A DNA stretch of 64,000 nt from Klebsiella ornithinolytica NBRC 105727 = ATCC 31898 (GCF_001598295.1 NZ_BCYR01000005.1:124001-188000); one strand, 5' to 3'; shown: positions 16,619 through 28,852, counted from the stretch's first letter. The notes: generated by a model not told the origin, from the letters alone. Numbers and translations: made by a program.

Positions 16619-18010
16619 ATGAATTTTCCATTAATAGCGAACGTTATCGTGTTCGCGGTTTTGCTGTTTGCGCTGGGGCAAACCCGCCACAAACAGTGGA
16701 GCCTCGCCAAAAAAGTACTGCTCGGCCTCGTCATTGGCGTGGTGTTCGGCCTGGCGCTGCAGTTGATTTATGGTTCCGACAGCCAGGTGCTGAAAGACTC
16801 CATTCAATGGTTCAATATCGTCGGCAATGGCTATGTCCAGCTGCTGCAGATGATCGTCATGCCGCTGGTTTTCGCTTCTATTCTCAGCGCCGTTGCTCGC
16901 CTGCATAATGCCTCGCAGCTGGGGAAAATCAGCTTCCTGAGTATCGGTACCCTGCTGTTCACCACGCTGATTGCGGCGCTGGTCGGCGTGCTGGTGACCA
17001 ACCTGTTCGGCCTGAGCGCCGAAGGTCTGGTGCAGGGCAGCGCGGAAACCGCGCGTCTGAATGCGATTCAGAGCAACTATGTCGGTAAAGTCGCTGACCT
17101 GAGCGTACCGCAGCTGATCCTCTCTTTTGTACCGAAGAACCCGTTTGCCGATCTGACCGGTGCGAACCCGACCTCGATCATTAGCATCGTTATCTTCTCC
17201 GCCTTCCTCGGCGTCGCCGCGCTGAAACTGCTGAAAGATGACGTTGAAAAGGGCCAGCGCGTCCTGACCGCGATCGACACCCTGCAGAGCTGGGTGATGA
17301 AGCTGGTACGTCTGGTGATGCAGTTAACGCCGTACGGCGTGCTGGCGCTGATGACCAAAGTGGTGGCCGGTTCCAATCTGCAGGACATCATCAAACTCGG
17401 TAGCTTCGTGATTGCCTCCTATATTGGCCTCGGCATTATGTTTGTGGTTCACGGTCTGCTGCTGGCGATTAACGGCGTGAGCCCGCTGAAATATTTCCGC
17501 AAGGTGTGGCCGGTCCTGACGTTCGCCTTCACCAGCCGCTCCAGCGCCGCGTCGATCCCGCTGAATGTCGAAGCGCAAACCCGTCGCCTGGGCGTACCGG
17601 AATCCATTGCCAGCTTCTCAGCCTCCTTTGGCGCAACCATCGGTCAGAACGGTTGTGCGGGTCTCTACCCGGCGATGCTGGCCGTCATGGTGGCACCGAC
17701 TGTCGGTATCAACCCGTTTGATCCGCTGTGGATCGCCACGCTGGTCGGCATCGTCACCGTGAGCTCCGCAGGGGTTGCAGGAGTCGGCGGCGGCGCAACG
17801 TTCGCGGCGCTGATCGTCCTGCCGGCCATGGGCCTGCCGGTGACTCTGGTGGCGCTGCTTATTTCCGTCGAACCGCTGATCGACATGGGCCGTACGGCAT
17901 TGAACGTGAACGGCTCAATGACGGCCGGTACCCTGACCAGCCAATGGCTGCGCCAGACCGACAAAACGATTCTCGACAGCGAAGAAGACGCCGAACTGGC
18001 GCATCGCTAA
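16619..18010 (+). CDS. tcyP: L-cystine symporter TcyP (YdjN)
   Basis: 463 residues, identical in length to E. coli TcyP. It belongs to the dicarboxylate/amino acid:cation symporter family, with the serine-rich hairpin [13 protein letters not shown] and the C-terminal [16 protein letters not shown] motif. It imports L-cystine. Preceded by AGGAG. CysB control is known in E. coli; I cannot confirm a CysB site by eye. Confidence 0.95.
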   Translation: MNFPLIANVIVFAVLLFALGQTRHKQWSLAKKVLLGLVIGVVFGLALQLIYGSDSQVLKDSIQWFNIVGNGYVQLLQMIVMPLVFASILSAVARLHNASQLGKISFLSIGTLLFTTLIAALVGVLVTNLFGLSAEGLVQGSAETARLNAIQSNYVGKVADLSVPQLILSFVPKNPFADLTGANPTSIISIVIFSAFLGVAALKLLKDDVEKGQRVLTAIDTLQSWVMKLVRLVMQLTPYGVLALMTKVVAGSNLQDIIKLGSFVIASYIGLGIMFVVHGLLLAINGVSPLKYFRKVWPVLTFAFTSRSSAASIPLNVEAQTRRLGVPESIASFSASFGATIGQNGCAGLYPAMLAVMVAPTVGINPFDPLWIATLVGIVTVSSAGVAGVGGGATFAALIVLPAMGLPVTLVALLISVEPLIDMGRTALNVNGSMTAGTLTSQWLRQTDKTILDSEEDAELAHR

Positions 18011-18029
18011 GCCAACAGGCACAAAAAAA

Positions 18030-18058
18030 CCGCAGATAGCCATCTGCGGTTTTTTTTA
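18030..18058 (+). terminator. tcyP terminator
   Basis: CCGCAGAT (18030-18037), loop AGCC, ATCTGCGG (18042-18049), followed by eight Ts and preceded by an A-run, so it may also stop the converging cedA. Confidence 0.92.
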
Positions 18059-18073
18059 TTTCTCGCTACCCTC

Positions 18074-18313
18074 TCATGAGGTGATTTCGCCTTCCTGGCG
18101 CATCTGCATGGCCCAGCGCTGCGCCGCTTCCGGGACGCTAAACGCTGGCGAGCGGCGGAAATGTTCGCCCATCAGCACAAAGGCGACATACTTGCCGCGC
18201 AACAGCCACACATCGCGAAAACCGTCCATTTTGACGGCGTGTTCCGGAGGGGCGGGCTCCACCCGAGGCACGTAGCTAATGACAGGGCGGTTTTGTTGGC
18301 GAAGTGTTTTCAT
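18074..18313 (-). CDS. cedA: Cell division activator CedA
   Basis: 79 residues, a small DNA-binding protein named for suppressing division arrest in dnaAcos mutants; in E. coli it also contacts RNA polymerase. The conserved core KMDGFRDVWLLRGKYVAFVL is present. I use the ATG at 18313 (matching E. coli MKKPLRQQN); a GTG at 18328 would add five residues. Located between tcyP and katE as in E. coli. Confidence 0.92.
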   Translation of the reverse strand: MKTLRQQNRPVISYVPRVEPAPPEHAVKMDGFRDVWLLRGKYVAFVLMGEHFRRSPAFSVPEAAQRWAMQMRQEGEITS

Positions 18314-18519
18314 AACCAATAGATTCACTAAACAAAGCGGGAAACAGAAACAGCTATCATAGCCGATTGCCCTGCCTTTCGTCGCCCCTTACGTGTGTTC
18401 TGCCCGCCGGGCAATAGTTTTCACGCCTCCTGCCGGCTCATCTGGTGAGATGCTCTATAGTTAGAAGGGTTTTGGTACCGCAACGACCATTTTTCAGTAA
18501 TGAAAACAGGAGACGAGCA

Positions 18520-20775
18520 ATGTCTGATCAGAACCATAAACCACAAAACCACAAAGCGCCTCATGACGGCAGCGAATCACAACCCGGACTGGACGCTCTG
18601 GCTCCGGGCGATCAATCATGGCGCCCGACGCCGCATCCCACGGCTCCCGGAGAAGAACCCAGCGCGCCGGGAAGCCTCAAAGCGCCCGATATCCACAGCA
18701 GCAAACTTGACGCGCTGGCTCACCAGCGCAAAGGCAGCGAAAACGTCCCCCTGACCACCAATCAAGGGGTACGGATTGCCGACGATCAGAATTCGCTCCG
18801 CGCGGGGAACCGGGGCCCCACGCTGCTGGAAGACTTTATTCTGCGTGAAAAAATAACCCACTTTGACCATGAGCGGATCCCGGAGCGAATCGTCCATGCG
18901 CGCGGGTCGGCGGCGCACGGCTATTTTCAGTCCTATCGCAGCCTGCGCGACGTGACGAAAGCGGATTTTCTCTGCGATCCCGCGAGGAAAACCCCGGTAT
19001 TCGTCCGTTTCTCTACCGTCCAGGGCGGCGCCGGCTCGGCCGATACGGTGCGCGATATTCGCGGCTTCGCCACTAAATTTTATACCGATGAAGGCATTTT
19101 TGACCTCGTCGGGAACAACACGCCGATCTTCTTCATCCAGGATGCGCTGAAATTCCCCGATTTCGTTCATGCGGTGAAGCCGGAACCACACTGGGCTATC
19201 CCGCAGGGACAAAGCGCTCACGACACCTTCTGGGATTACGTCTCTCTACAGCCGGAAACGTTACATAACGTGATGTGGGCAATGTCCGATCGCGGCATAC
19301 CGCGCAGCTATCGCACCATGGAAGGATTTGGTATTCACACCTTCCGCCTGATCAATGCCGAAGGTAAGGCTACCTTTGTTCGTTTTCACTGGAAACCGGT
19401 GGCCGGTAAAGCCTCTTTGCTCTGGGATGAGTCGCAAAAGCTGACCGGTCGGGATCCGGATTTCCATCGCCGCGATCTGTGGGAAGCGATAGAAGCCGGC
19501 GATTATCCGGAGTATGAGCTGGGTCTGCAGCTGATCCCGGAAGAGGATGAACAGGCGTTTGACTTCGATCTGCTGGATCCCACTAAGCTGATCCCCGAAG
19601 CGCTGGTCCCGGTACAGAGGGTCGGGAAAATGGTGCTTAACCGCAACCCGGATAACTTCTTTGCCGAAAACGAACAGGCGGCGTTCCATCCAGGCCATAT
19701 CGTACCGGGGATAGATTTCAGCAACGACCCGTTACTGCAGGGGCGGCTATTTTCGTATACCGATACCCAGATCAGCCGGCTGGGTGGGCCTAATTTCCAT
19801 GAAATCCCGATTAATAAACCCACCTGCCCGTATCACAACTTCCAGCGCGATGGCATGCACCGGATGGATATTGATACCAACCCCGCCAACTACGAGCCAA
19901 ACTCGATCAACGATAACTGGCCGCGCGAAACGCCACCGGCCCCTAAGCGCGGCGGTTTTGAGTCGTACGCTGAACGCGTCGACGGTGAGAAAATTCGCCA
20001 GCGTAGCCCCTCGTTCGCCGAGTATTACGCCCACCCGCTGCTGTTCTGGCGCAGCCAGACCCCGGTTGAGCAGCAGCATATTATTGATGCCTTTAGCTTC
20101 GAGTTAAGCAAAGTTGTCCGGGTATGGATCCGCGAACGGGTGGTCGATCAGCTGGCGCACATCGATATCCCGCTGGCGCAGGCCGTCGGCAAAAATTCAG
20201 GCATCGCGCTGAGCGACGAACAGTGCAAGATTACCCCGCCGCCGGACGTGAACGGGGTGAAAAAGGATCCCAGCCTGAGCCTGTATGCCATCCCCGGCGG
20301 GGAGATCAAGGGCCGCGTCGTCGCCGTGCTGCTCAACGAGCGCCCGGCAGCGCAGGATGTGCTGACCCTGCTGCAATCCCTGAAGGCGAAAGGGGTTCAT
20401 CCCCGATTGCTTTATTCACGGATGGGGGAAGTGATTGCCGATGACGGCACGCGGCTGCCCATCTCCGGGACCTTTAGCGGCTCGCCATCGCTGACGGTCG
20501 ATGCGGTCATCGTCCCGGGTGGCGACATGTCCCTTCTCAGCAACAGCGGGGAGCTACATTACTACCTGCTGGAGGCCTATAAGCATTTAAAACCGATCGT
20601 GCTGGCGGGCGACGGGCGCCAGTTTAAGGCTCTGCTGCAGGTCGCCACTCAGGGGGAGGAAGGACTTGTCGAGGCGGACGCCATTGACGCTCCGGCGATG
20701 GATACGCTGTTCACGCTGATGGCCGCGCATCGGGTGTGGTCGCGCGCCGGCAAAACGGCGGCGATTCCGGCCTGA
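18520..20775 (+). CDS. katE: Catalase HPII
   Basis: 751 residues, large-subunit monofunctional haem catalase. Catalytic His126 lies in [11 protein letters not shown]; the distal [10 protein letters not shown] and [10 protein letters not shown] segments follow; the C-terminal flavodoxin/DJ-1-like domain (about residues 600-751, [11 protein letters not shown]) is typical of HPII. A good ribosome-binding site (CAGGAGACGAGC) fixes the start at 18520. A sigma-S-like -10 (CTATAGTTA, about 18453-18461) fits the known RpoS control. Confidence 0.97.
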   Translation: MSDQNHKPQNHKAPHDGSESQPGLDALAPGDQSWRPTPHPTAPGEEPSAPGSLKAPDIHSSKLDALAHQRKGSENVPLTTNQGVRIADDQNSLRAGNRGPTLLEDFILREKITHFDHERIPERIVHARGSAAHGYFQSYRSLRDVTKADFLCDPARKTPVFVRFSTVQGGAGSADTVRDIRGFATKFYTDEGIFDLVGNNTPIFFIQDALKFPDFVHAVKPEPHWAIPQGQSAHDTFWDYVSLQPETLHNVMWAMSDRGIPRSYRTMEGFGIHTFRLINAEGKATFVRFHWKPVAGKASLLWDESQKLTGRDPDFHRRDLWEAIEAGDYPEYELGLQLIPEEDEQAFDFDLLDPTKLIPEALVPVQRVGKMVLNRNPDNFFAENEQAAFHPGHIVPGIDFSNDPLLQGRLFSYTDTQISRLGGPNFHEIPINKPTCPYHNFQRDGMHRMDIDTNPANYEPNSINDNWPRETPPAPKRGGFESYAERVDGEKIRQRSPSFAEYYAHPLLFWRSQTPVEQQHIIDAFSFELSKVVRVWIRERVVDQLAHIDIPLAQAVGKNSGIALSDEQCKITPPPDVNGVKKDPSLSLYAIPGGEIKGRVVAVLLNERPAAQDVLTLLQSLKAKGVHPRLLYSRMGEVIADDGTRLPISGTFSGSPSLTVDAVIVPGGDMSLLSNSGELHYYLLEAYKHLKPIVLAGDGRQFKALLQVATQGEEGLVEADAIDAPAMDTLFTLMAAHRVWSRAGKTAAIPA

Positions 20776-20863
20776 CAGAAAAGGACGGCGCGGGATCCCC
20801 CTCGCCGGATCTCCGACGCACGGGTGCAATCAGGGGAAGCCGTGTGCTTCCCCTCCGCCCGCG

Positions 20864-21622
20864 TTAAACGTCGCGGTAAGTCCCTAAACGGTACCCGCGC
20901 TCGGCAACCGCGTACTTGAGTGATGCCGAGGTCAGCACCTCCAGCTCTGCCAGCCGCGGGTAACAATAGGCGCTGCCCATAATGGTGTTATCCACAAACG
21001 CCGGATGGCACATCACTTCCAGAGACGATTCGCCCCGCTGGATAGAGGCATCCAGGGTTTGTAAAAACAGCGCCTCCGAGATGGCCTCGCCGTAAAACTC
21101 GCTGGTAAAACCGTCGCTGCTGCGCGCGGCATCCTGCGCCAGGTCATCACGCTCAGCGACCTGACGGTCAATACGCAGCGCCACCCCCTTCTCGCGGGCA
21201 AATGCCGCAACAATGGGATAAATCCGGGCGATCATATGCACGTGGTGATGGCTGTCGATATGCGTCGGCTCGCAGCCAAACAGCGCGATAAACCGGCGAT
21301 ACTGGCACTCCAGCTCATGCGCAATTTCATCCAGCGGCAGGCTATCCTCTTCCGCCATTTGCCAGATCCATTTCCCCAGACGCCCCTCGCGGGTCAGACC
21401 CGGCATCGCCGATAAAGGCTCGCCCAGAGTCAGGACAAAATGCATCCCGACCCCCAGCTCCGGCACGCAGCGGCTCAGCTGAGCCGCATGGCTAATCGCC
21501 GCCCCGTTAACCAGCGCCGTTGTCGAGGTGACCAGGCCATTTTTACAGGCTTCAATAATGCCGTAGTTCTGACCTTTACTCAGGCCAAAATCGTCGGCAT
21601 TAACGATTAACACGCGTTCCAT
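20864..21622 (-). CDS. chbG: Chitooligosaccharide deacetylase ChbG
   Basis: 252 residues, YdjC family metal-dependent deacetylase. It removes an acetyl group from chitobiose-6-phosphate, creating the inducer recognised by ChbR and the ChbF substrate. Key motifs are [24 protein letters not shown] (metal ligands) and [11 protein letters not shown]. The start at 21622 matches the E. coli N-terminus MERLLIVN. Last gene of the chb operon, 11 bp after chbF. Confidence 0.96.
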   Translation of the reverse strand: MERVLIVNADDFGLSKGQNYGIIEACKNGLVTSTTALVNGAAISHAAQLSRCVPELGVGMHFVLTLGEPLSAMPGLTREGRLGKWIWQMAEEDSLPLDEIAHELECQYRRFIALFGCEPTHIDSHHHVHMIARIYPIVAAFAREKGVALRIDRQVAERDDLAQDAARSSDGFTSEFYGEAISEALFLQTLDASIQRGESSLEVMCHPAFVDNTIMGSAYCYPRLAELEVLTSASLKYAVAERGYRLGTYRDV

Positions 21623-21633
21623 CAGCTCTCCCG

Positions 21634-22980
21634 TTACGCTTTCAGTTTCTCGATTGTCGCGGCAAAGTTTGGCAGCCACCTTTCGTGCGCGAGGATCATT
21701 TCGCGCGCCAGCTGCTCGGCATCGCGGTCAGAGTGAATCAGCGGACTCAAATTGAGCGCCAGCAGTACGTCGTTCAGTTCGCCGCTGATCGCGGCCTGGC
21801 TGGCCGCCACTTCAAAACCTTTGATGGTATAAATCAGCCCCAGCACTTTCTCATCGAAATGGCTGATGCGCGGCGTCGGCGTCGCCCCTGCACTGCCGAG
21901 GGTGCAGGTCATTTCCACCGCCCAGTCCGCCGGAATATTATCAATATGGCCATGATGCGGGATATTCACGTAGTGCTCGGTCTGCTTGTCATTGTAGATA
22001 GCATTGATCACTTCACAGGCCGCATCGGAGTAATAGGCGCCGCCGCGCTGCTCCAGCTCTTTTGGTTTCACCTTCAGATCCGGGTTTTTATACAGCTCAA
22101 ACAGCTGTTTTTCGACCTTCTGCACCACCTGGGCGCGGGCGCCGCCTTTGTAATACTCGCCCATTTCGATGGCCAGCATCTCTTTTGGTTTAAAGTAATA
22201 GAGCAGATAGGAGCACGGAATCAGGCGCAGCGAGCGGATCAGCCCTTCGCTGAACGGTAAATCGAAGATGTTTTTCACCGAGTTGGCGCTCAGGGTACCG
22301 GAGGCTACGCCATCGAGTAGCTCGTCGAAGCGCGATTTGCCATTCACCAGCACATCGCGAACGAACACCAGGTGATTAAGACCAAACAGGTCGATATTCA
22401 GTTCATCTTCCGGCGTCAGCTGCAGCACATCGGTGATAAACATTTTCATGCCGATCGGAATATTACACACGCCGATAAAGCGCTTAAAGTTGGTGTGGCG
22501 ATAGACCGCCTCGGTCACCATCCCCGCCGGGTTGGTAAAGTTGATGATCCAGGCATCCGGGCAGATCTCCTGTACATCCTTCACGATATCAAAAATCACC
22601 GGAATGGTACGCAGACCTTTAAACAGACCGCCGGCGCCGTTAGTCTCCTGACCGAGGTAGCCGTGGCTGAGCGGAATGCGTTCATCTTTTTCACGCGCCT
22701 TCAGCTGGCCAACCCGCAGCTGTGTGGTGACGAAATGAGCCCCTTCCAGCGCGGCGCGGCGATCCAGCGTTTTGTAGACCTTCATCGGAACGCCCGCTTT
22801 TTCCACCATACGCTGGCACAGCGCATGGATAATATCGAGTTTCTCCTGCCCTTCTTCTACATCAACCAGCCACAATTCCGTTACCGGCAGTTCGTGATAA
22901 CGCTTGATAAACCCTTCCAGTAATTCCGGGGTATAGCTGCTGCCGCCGCCGATAGTGACAATTTTTAATTTCTGGCTCAT
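21634..22980 (-). CDS. chbF: 6-phospho-beta-glucosidase ChbF (GH4)
   Basis: 448 residues, glycoside hydrolase family 4. NAD-binding [16 protein letters not shown] at the N-terminus and the metal-binding CNIPIGM and LFGLNHLVF segments mark this NAD- and Mn-dependent enzyme. It hydrolyses deacetylated chitobiose-6-phosphate in the cytoplasm. Confidence 0.96.
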   Translation of the reverse strand: MSQKLKIVTIGGGSSYTPELLEGFIKRYHELPVTELWLVDVEEGQEKLDIIHALCQRMVEKAGVPMKVYKTLDRRAALEGAHFVTTQLRVGQLKAREKDERIPLSHGYLGQETNGAGGLFKGLRTIPVIFDIVKDVQEICPDAWIINFTNPAGMVTEAVYRHTNFKRFIGVCNIPIGMKMFITDVLQLTPEDELNIDLFGLNHLVFVRDVLVNGKSRFDELLDGVASGTLSANSVKNIFDLPFSEGLIRSLRLIPCSYLLYYFKPKEMLAIEMGEYYKGGARAQVVQKVEKQLFELYKNPDLKVKPKELEQRGGAYYSDAACEVINAIYNDKQTEHYVNIPHHGHIDNIPADWAVEMTCTLGSAGATPTPRISHFDEKVLGLIYTIKGFEVAASQAAISGELNDVLLALNLSPLIHSDRDAEQLAREMILAHERWLPNFAATIEKLKA

Positions 22981-23082
22981 TATATTCTCCCTTGGGGCAC
23001 TACGAATTGTACGTAGCCCACCCTCCGCCTGGAGGCGGAAAGTTAAATTGAATATGTCCTGGCGCGGAACAATCCGCTCCGG

Positions 23083-23922
23083 TTAATTAATGCTGGTCAG
23101 TTGTTTTCGGTAATTGCTTGGCGTAAATGAGGTCAGCTTCTTGAATGTTTTAATAAACAAACTTGGGCTGCTGTACCCCGATTCGTAAGCAATATCGGTG
23201 ACCGAGTAGTTGGTGATTTCCAGCTGCTTCTTGGCGAAATTGATGCGAATATCATTGATAATCTGCATCGGCGTTTTACCATAATAGCGTTGGGTTGCCC
23301 GGGTTAAATATTCCTGGGTTTTCCCGGAGAGCGCGACCATATTCTCCAGCGCGCCTTCACCAAACTTCAGTTTATCGTGCATATCCTCGACGGTATTTTT
23401 CAGCCATTGCGGAATGACATCCTGCACCGGCTCCTCGCGATAATGCCGTAAACGGTTAATGGTATAAAACGAGACCAGCTCAATAAATTCGTCAAACTCA
23501 GTTTCGCGAAAGTTCAGCGAAGCGATAACCGACTCGATGTAGCTGAGAAAGGTGCTTTTTACCGCATAGACCTGCGAAGCAACCAGACCAAACGGCAGCA
23601 GCGGCAGATAGTGTTTCTCAAAGAAACTTTTGCTGATGCCAACGTTAAGAATGCGAGTCGCGCCAAAAGCATAAAAACTCTGGTGGTGCGACCCCATCGG
23701 GATAAAGACAAAATCCCCGCGCTCCAGCAACACCCGTTTGCCATTGATTTCCTGATAATAGCGCCCGGTTAAAACGATGGTGTACTCGTAATAATCATGC
23801 TGGTGAAGCCCGCTTACGCTTTCCGTTTTGTTATAGATAACCACATGAAAATTTTTCCCGTTGAAAAGCTGTTGTTCCCGTGCGGTACTGATCTCGGTGG
23901 TTATCATCTTTGGCTGCCTCAT
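23083..23922 (-). CDS. chbR: AraC-family regulator ChbR
   Basis: 279 residues: N-terminal cupin sugar-binding domain ([20 protein letters not shown]) and two C-terminal helix-turn-helix motifs (about residues 180-275, with [20 protein letters not shown]). It represses or activates the chb operon depending on chitobiose signals, together with NagC and CRP in E. coli. It lies within the operon between chbA and chbF. Confidence 0.95.
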   Translation of the reverse strand: MRQPKMITTEISTAREQQLFNGKNFHVVIYNKTESVSGLHQHDYYEYTIVLTGRYYQEINGKRVLLERGDFVFIPMGSHHQSFYAFGATRILNVGISKSFFEKHYLPLLPFGLVASQVYAVKSTFLSYIESVIASLNFRETEFDEFIELVSFYTINRLRHYREEPVQDVIPQWLKNTVEDMHDKLKFGEGALENMVALSGKTQEYLTRATQRYYGKTPMQIINDIRINFAKKQLEITNYSVTDIAYESGYSSPSLFIKTFKKLTSFTPSNYRKQLTSIN

Positions 23923-23934
23923 CGTGTTGATGGC

Positions 23935-24282
23935 CTATTGTACCTTCTCGTGCAGCTCAATCAATTCGGCAACCAGCTCGCGCGCCAGCATTGAGGTCAT
24001 CAGATGATCCTGCGCATGAACCAGTACCAGACTGACCTTCATTTTGCCTTCGCCTTCATCGCTTTCAATGAGCTGCGTCTGCACGCGATGCGCTTCGCTC
24101 AGCGCCATTCGCGACTGCTCCATCATGTTTTTAGCAGCGGCAAAATCGCCCTGCTTGGCCTGCTTAAGTGCAGCATATGCCAGGCTACGGGCCTGTCCGG
24201 AGTTGATAATCAGCCCCATCACCACCTCTTCGAGGTCATTTTCAGGTGCGTCAACCGCTTCGATATTATCCAGATCAAACAT
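23935..24282 (-). CDS. chbA: PTS chitobiose-specific EIIA component
   Basis: 115 residues, all-helical lactose/cellobiose-type EIIA. The phosphorylated histidine is in KVSLVLVHAQDHLMTSM. It passes phosphate to ChbB. Its gene ends 12 bp before chbR starts. Confidence 0.95.
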   Translation of the reverse strand: MFDLDNIEAVDAPENDLEEVVMGLIINSGQARSLAYAALKQAKQGDFAAAKNMMEQSRMALSEAHRVQTQLIESDEGEGKMKVSLVLVHAQDHLMTSMLARELVAELIELHEKVQ

Positions 24283-24334
24283 AGTATTTCCTCATTTCTC
24301 AGGCGGTACAGGAAAGCTCCCGTACCGCTCGACA

Positions 24335-25693
24335 TCAGAATTTCAGCGCGTTAGCGATATCTTCTTCGCTTTCCTGCTCTTCAATAACCGCCTGTGCCTT
24401 GTTGGAGACCGCGACGAACGGCAGGTAAACCAGCACCGACACACACAGGTTGAACAGCGCCACGCAAAGTGCAGCGATACTCCCGTTACTGTTGAAGAAT
24501 GCCCCGAGGCCGGTAGGCATGGTCCACGGCGCCAGGTTGGTCACCGGCGGGATAATTCCCATCGAGTAAGCAGCCAGCGTAATCGCGGCCAGAATCGGCT
24601 GAATCAGGACGAACGGGATAAACATCACCGGGTTCATAATAATCGGCAGACCAAACAGAATCGGCTCGTTAATCTGGAAGATGCCTGACGGCAGCGCCAG
24701 TTTAGCCACCTGACGATGATCTGCGCGGCGTGAGCCGATGAAGATGGCGATAATCAGACCGAGCGTGGCCCCGGAACCACCCAGCAGGATGTAGGAGTCC
24801 AGCATCGGTTTGGCCCAGAAGTGGAACTCTTTGCCCGCAGCGATAGCGGCTTCAACGGAACCGTACTGGTTGTACAGCGCGATGTTTTCCAGCGCCCACG
24901 GAGTCATGATGCCGTTGTCCAGCGCGGTCAGCGCCAGAGACCCGTGTACGCCGAAGAACCACAGCAGGGAGTTAAAGATAACGTAGGCCCAGCCCACCAC
25001 GCTGCCCATCGACGCCAGCGGTCTGGAGATGGAGTCCATGATGATCTGGTGGAAGTTGCTGCCATGGTTGGCCAACAGCCAGGAGATAATGCCGAATACG
25101 GAGAGGATCAGGAAGCCCGGAATCAGCGCAGAGAATGAGCGCGATACCGAGGCCGGTACGCTGTCCGGCAGGGTAATAACCCAGTTGCGACGGATAACAA
25201 AGGTGAACATTTCCGCCACCAGCAGGCCAATAATCATGCCCGAGATGATGTTTGCCCCACCCAGCCAGTTTGCGCCGACCGCATAGGCCTCGCCTACGCT
25301 GTAAGGTGTAACGGTCATAAAGGCAGCGACCGATAACAGCCCCGCGGCCAGCGGATCGACTTTGCGCTCTTCAGCCAGCGCCATGCCGATAAAGAACGGC
25401 GCCATCAGCGACATTATCCCTAACGTCCCGTTATAAACGTTGCCGCCGATAGCCTTAAAGCCATTTAACGTTTCAATGGTCGAGCCATCCAGGCGAATAC
25501 CCATTGAATAGAAGAAAGAACCTTCACCAAAGCTCAGAAAAACGTTGTTGATTAATACGAACATGGCCCCCGCGAGGGTCAGCGGCATTAATTTAATAAA
25601 GCCGTTTTTAATCGCATTAATGTGCGGTTGCTTTCCTATTTTAACTGCAAAAGGAAGGAGTACCTTTTCAAGCGAGTCAATCACTTTGCTCAT
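24335..25693 (-). CDS. chbC: PTS chitobiose-specific EIIC permease
   Basis: 452 residues, lactose/cellobiose-family EIIC with about ten membrane segments; the substrate-binding region includes [17 protein letters not shown]. The start at 25693 ([10 protein letters not shown]) follows AAGGGT. It transports and phosphorylates N,N'-diacetylchitobiose. Confidence 0.95.
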   Translation of the reverse strand: MSKVIDSLEKVLLPFAVKIGKQPHINAIKNGFIKLMPLTLAGAMFVLINNVFLSFGEGSFFYSMGIRLDGSTIETLNGFKAIGGNVYNGTLGIMSLMAPFFIGMALAEERKVDPLAAGLLSVAAFMTVTPYSVGEAYAVGANWLGGANIISGMIIGLLVAEMFTFVIRRNWVITLPDSVPASVSRSFSALIPGFLILSVFGIISWLLANHGSNFHQIIMDSISRPLASMGSVVGWAYVIFNSLLWFFGVHGSLALTALDNGIMTPWALENIALYNQYGSVEAAIAAGKEFHFWAKPMLDSYILLGGSGATLGLIIAIFIGSRRADHRQVAKLALPSGIFQINEPILFGLPIIMNPVMFIPFVLIQPILAAITLAAYSMGIIPPVTNLAPWTMPTGLGAFFNSNGSIAALCVALFNLCVSVLVYLPFVAVSNKAQAVIEEQESEEDIANALKF

Positions 25694-25862
25694 AGCAAAT
25701 ACCCTTAAAAGCCGTAATCGAATCATTACGGCATAGATGTATGAAATTACTCTTTGACGGGAAAATAAACTCTCACCTTTCGCTATTCAGGAAAATCAGA
25801 TAATGCTTTAACGCACTGTTGATTCAGCGAAAAACAAAAAGATATTGAGTTTTAAAATTAAA

Positions 25863-26183
25863 TTATTGTGCAGCAGCTTTCTTAATGGCCGCAACGGCCG
25901 CTTTCAGTACACCTAACCCATCGACTTTGCCATAAAGCACAGAGTCGATAACTTCCACCGGCTTATTCGGTAACAGCCGCTGAATTTCTGGAAGCATATA
26001 CGCAATTTGTGGACCTAATAATACGACATCGGCTTCAGGGCCTTTTTCTCCAGCAAGTGTCTCAGGATAGGCCTCAATGATGACCGGCACTTCATATTTT
26101 TCGGCCTGTGCACGCATTTTAGAGACCAGCAGTGAAGTAGACATTCCAGCCGAGCAAAACAAATAGATGTGTTTCTTTTCCAT
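25863..26183 (-). CDS. chbB: PTS chitobiose-specific EIIB component
   Basis: 106 residues, cellobiose-type EIIB with the phosphocysteine Cys10 in [14 protein letters not shown]. First gene of chbBCARFG. The 170-bp gap to chbC is longer than the other intergenic spaces in the operon. The promoter should lie in 26184-26400, where no motif is strong enough to call. Confidence 0.95.
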   Translation of the reverse strand: MEKKHIYLFCSAGMSTSLLVSKMRAQAEKYEVPVIIEAYPETLAGEKGPEADVVLLGPQIAYMLPEIQRLLPNKPVEVIDSVLYGKVDGLGVLKAAVAAIKKAAAQ

Positions 26184-26422
26184 GAGCGCTTCCTCAATTT
26201 GTAAGACCTGGCGGCTTCAGTATCATCTGATGTCTGACAGCCGGTTAAGACAGGTAATCATTCAATTAGTATTGTTTATGCATTGAGTATACGGCATCGT
26301 GCGGGGCCTGGATAATTCCTGGTTAATCAAAATTGTCTCTCATTGACCTCGTGTTTTGACTACCTTCACATTTCCCCCAAATAATTCGCGCAATTAAATA
26401 AGCATTAGCGGTCATAAAAAAA

Positions 26423-26445
26423 CCCGACCAGTGGTCGGGCTTTCG
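26423..26445 (-). terminator. osmE terminator
   Basis: CCCGACC (26423-26429), loop AGT, GGTCGGG (26433-26439); read on the minus strand it is followed by seven Ts. Confidence 0.9.
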
Positions 26446-26464
26446 TAGATCTCAGCATGTTGCA

Positions 26465-26803
26465 TTACTTGCTGTTGCGCGGGTCGGTATCGTACTCCGC
26501 ACAGGTCTGGTAGCCGGAGTTCATGACGCGACCGGTATCGTCGAGGGCAACAAAGTAGGTTTCAAGTTTACCATCTCGTTGACCCAGGATATAGGTCTGG
26601 CAGGTTCCACGTGCGTGGATCATGGTGACCTCAGAAGACGGTTTACCTGCAATCTGTAAAACCTGTGACCGGGTCATCCCTTTTTTGACATCTTTGACGA
26701 CCGGTTGAGTGAACTGGTCGGCGGTACGATCGTAAGCCGTACACCCTGCCAGCATGGTCAAAACTGCTGCTGCGCCCAGAAATCCTGCTAAATTCTTGTT
26801 CAT
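26465..26803 (-). CDS. osmE: Osmotically inducible lipoprotein OsmE
   Basis: 112 residues. The lipobox LAGC (residues 18-21 region, [11 protein letters not shown]) directs lipidation; the rest is a SmpA/OmlA-type BamE-like fold ([20 protein letters not shown]). The start at 26803 matches E. coli; the upstream in-frame extension lacks a signal. RpoS- and osmolarity-controlled in E. coli. Divergent from nadE. Confidence 0.95.
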   Translation of the reverse strand: MNKNLAGFLGAAAVLTMLAGCTAYDRTADQFTQPVVKDVKKGMTRSQVLQIAGKPSSEVTMIHARGTCQTYILGQRDGKLETYFVALDDTGRVMNSGYQTCAEYDTDPRNSK

Positions 26804-27032
26804 ATTGCGTCCTCTTTTCTTCTGCGTGTTAATAAGCCTGGAATAAATACCGTTATTTTTCAAGCCGAAGGTACAAAAGGAGCAAATTTAAGCTTTTTCT
26901 AATAAAAAAATCCTATGTCATTGATTGCTCTCTTTTGCGCCACTCAATTCTGTGATCCTTGTCGTTTTCCCGGCAAAGAGGTAGCTTTAACCCCTACTGG
27001 CAGCCAAACAGATTCACTTTCCGGAGGGCGCG

Positions 27033-27860
27033 ATGACGCTACAACAAGAAATTATTCAGGCGCTGGGCGCGAAGCCCCAGATCGATGCTGAGGGTGAAAT
27101 TCGCCGCAGCGTGGACTTTTTGAAGTCGTACTTGCAGACCTACCCTTTTATTAAGTCACTGGTTCTGGGAATCAGCGGCGGCCAGGATTCAACCCTGACA
27201 GGCAAACTTTGTCAGCAGGCCATTAATGAACTGCGTGCCGAAACCGGCGATGAAAAGCTGCAGTTTATTGCCGTACGCCTGCCTTACGGTGTCCAGGCGG
27301 ATGAACAAGATTGCCAGGATGCGATCGCCTTCATCCAACCGGATCGGGTGCTGACGGTGAATATTAAAGGTGCGGTACTGGCCAGCGAGCAGGCATTGCG
27401 AGTAGCCGGGATTGAGCTCAGCGACTTTGTTCGCGGCAATGAGAAAGCCCGTGAACGCATGAAAGCACAATACAGTATTGCCGGGATGACCCACGGCGTG
27501 GTGGTAGGCACTGACCATGCGGCGGAGGCGATTACCGGCTTCTTTACCAAGTACGGAGACGGCGGCACGGATATCAACCCCATCTTCCGTCTCAATAAGC
27601 GCCAGGGCAAGCAGCTGCTGGCGCTGCTGGGCTGCCCGGAGCATCTGTATAAGAAGCTGCCGACCGCCGATCTGGAAGACGATCGCCCATCGCTGCCGGA
27701 CGAAGCTGCGCTGGGCGTAACCTACGACAATATTGATGACTATCTGGAAGGTAAAACGCTGGATGCGAGCATCGCCCGAATTATTGAAGGCTGGTATCTG
27801 AAAACCGAGCATAAGCGCCGGACGCCGATCACCGTTTTCGATGACTTCTGGAAAAAATAA
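27033..27860 (+). CDS. nadE: Ammonia-dependent NAD synthetase
   Basis: 275 residues, the E. coli length. The PP-loop [15 protein letters not shown] binds ATP; later [19 protein letters not shown] and [12 protein letters not shown] are characteristic. It amidates nicotinate adenine dinucleotide to NAD. GGAGG lies upstream of the ATG. Confidence 0.97.
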   Translation: MTLQQEIIQALGAKPQIDAEGEIRRSVDFLKSYLQTYPFIKSLVLGISGGQDSTLTGKLCQQAINELRAETGDEKLQFIAVRLPYGVQADEQDCQDAIAFIQPDRVLTVNIKGAVLASEQALRVAGIELSDFVRGNEKARERMKAQYSIAGMTHGVVVGTDHAAEAITGFFTKYGDGGTDINPIFRLNKRQGKQLLALLGCPEHLYKKLPTADLEDDRPSLPDEAALGVTYDNIDDYLEGKTLDASIARIIEGWYLKTEHKRRTPITVFDDFWKK

Positions 27861-27884
27861 CGCGCTCTCCCCGCATTTCTCTGA

Positions 27885-27910
27885 CCCCGGCCATCGCCGG
27901 GGTTATTTTT
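27885..27910 (+). terminator. nadE terminator
   Basis: CCCCGGC (27885-27891), loop CATC, GCCGGGG (27896-27902), then TTATTTTTT. Confidence 0.9.
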
Positions 27911-27942
27911 TGCACTTTTCGCTGCCTGCACGCCCTGTTATA

Positions 27943-27958
27943 CTGGATATATAACCAG
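27943..27958. promoter_or_regulatory. LexA-like box of cho
   Basis: CTGG-ATATATAA-CCAG is a palindrome matching the LexA core CTGT-N8-ACAG at most positions but with G/C changes at the inner half-site bases. cho is SOS-controlled in E. coli; the site lies 15 bp before the start codon. Confidence 0.65.
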
Positions 27959-27972
27959 CATCAGGAGCCCGT

Positions 27973-28842
27973 GTGGTGAGAAGGCAATCTGCCCCGCGTC
28001 TGGAATTCGACGCCGCGGCTATCTATGAATATCCCGAACATCTGCGTCCGTGGGTCGAGGCACTGCCTAATCTGCCGGGCGTGTATCTGTTTCACGGCGA
28101 GAGCGATACGCTCCCGCTGTATATCGGTAAGAGCGTGAATCTCCGCAGTCGGGTGCTGTCGCACCTGCGTACTCCCGAAGAGGCGGCCATGCTGCGTCAG
28201 GCGCGAAGCATCAGCTGGCAACGTACCGCGGGAGAGCTGGGCGCGCTGCTGCTGGAGGCGCAGCTGATTAAAGAACGTCAGCCGCTGTTTAATAAACGCC
28301 TGCGGCGTAATAAGCAGCTCTGCTCGTTGCTGTTGGAAGACATCCGCCCGCAGGTGGTGTACGCCCGCGAGGTTGATTTTTCCCACCACAATCATCTGTA
28401 TGGCCTGTTTGCAAACCGGCGGGCAGCGCTGCAGGCGCTGAAAACCCTCGCTGACGAACATCATCTTTGCTACGGGCTGCTGGGACTGGAGACGCTTACT
28501 CCGGGCCGCGCCTGTTTCCGACACGCGCTGGGGCGTTGCGCCGGCGCCTGCTGCGGTCGGGAAAGTCTTGCCGCACATCATGAAAGACTCCGCGCCCGGA
28601 TGGCGCAGATGCAGCTGGTGTGCTGGCCGTGGCCTGGGGCCGTCGCGCTGGAGGAGAAAGGCCCGGACCTCACCCACTATCACGTCATTCATAACTGGCT
28701 GTGGCTGGGATCGGTCGAGACGCTGGAGCAGGCCGAGACCTTAACGCGCCAGCCGGCCGGTTTTGATCATGACGGCTACAAAATTCTCTGCAAACCGCTG
28801 CTGAGCGGTCGCTTTACGCTGCATCCGCTCTCCCCTCGCTAG
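27973..28842 (+). CDS. cho: Excinuclease Cho (UvrC N-terminal homologue)
   Basis: 289 residues. A GIY-YIG endonuclease domain (PGVYLFHGESDTLPLYIGKS) makes the 3' incision at lesions UvrC handles poorly. A cysteine cluster follows (GRACFRHALGRCAGACCG). It starts with GTG at 27973, matching the E. coli MVRR start, with AGGAG nine bases upstream. ves, which separates cho and spy in E. coli, is missing. Confidence 0.95.
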   Translation: MVRRQSAPRLEFDAAAIYEYPEHLRPWVEALPNLPGVYLFHGESDTLPLYIGKSVNLRSRVLSHLRTPEEAAMLRQARSISWQRTAGELGALLLEAQLIKERQPLFNKRLRRNKQLCSLLLEDIRPQVVYAREVDFSHHNHLYGLFANRRAALQALKTLADEHHLCYGLLGLETLTPGRACFRHALGRCAGACCGRESLAAHHERLRARMAQMQLVCWPWPGAVALEEKGPDLTHYHVIHNWLWLGSVETLEQAETLTRQPAGFDHDGYKILCKPLLSGRFTLHPLSPR

Positions 28843-28852
28843 CACAAAAAAA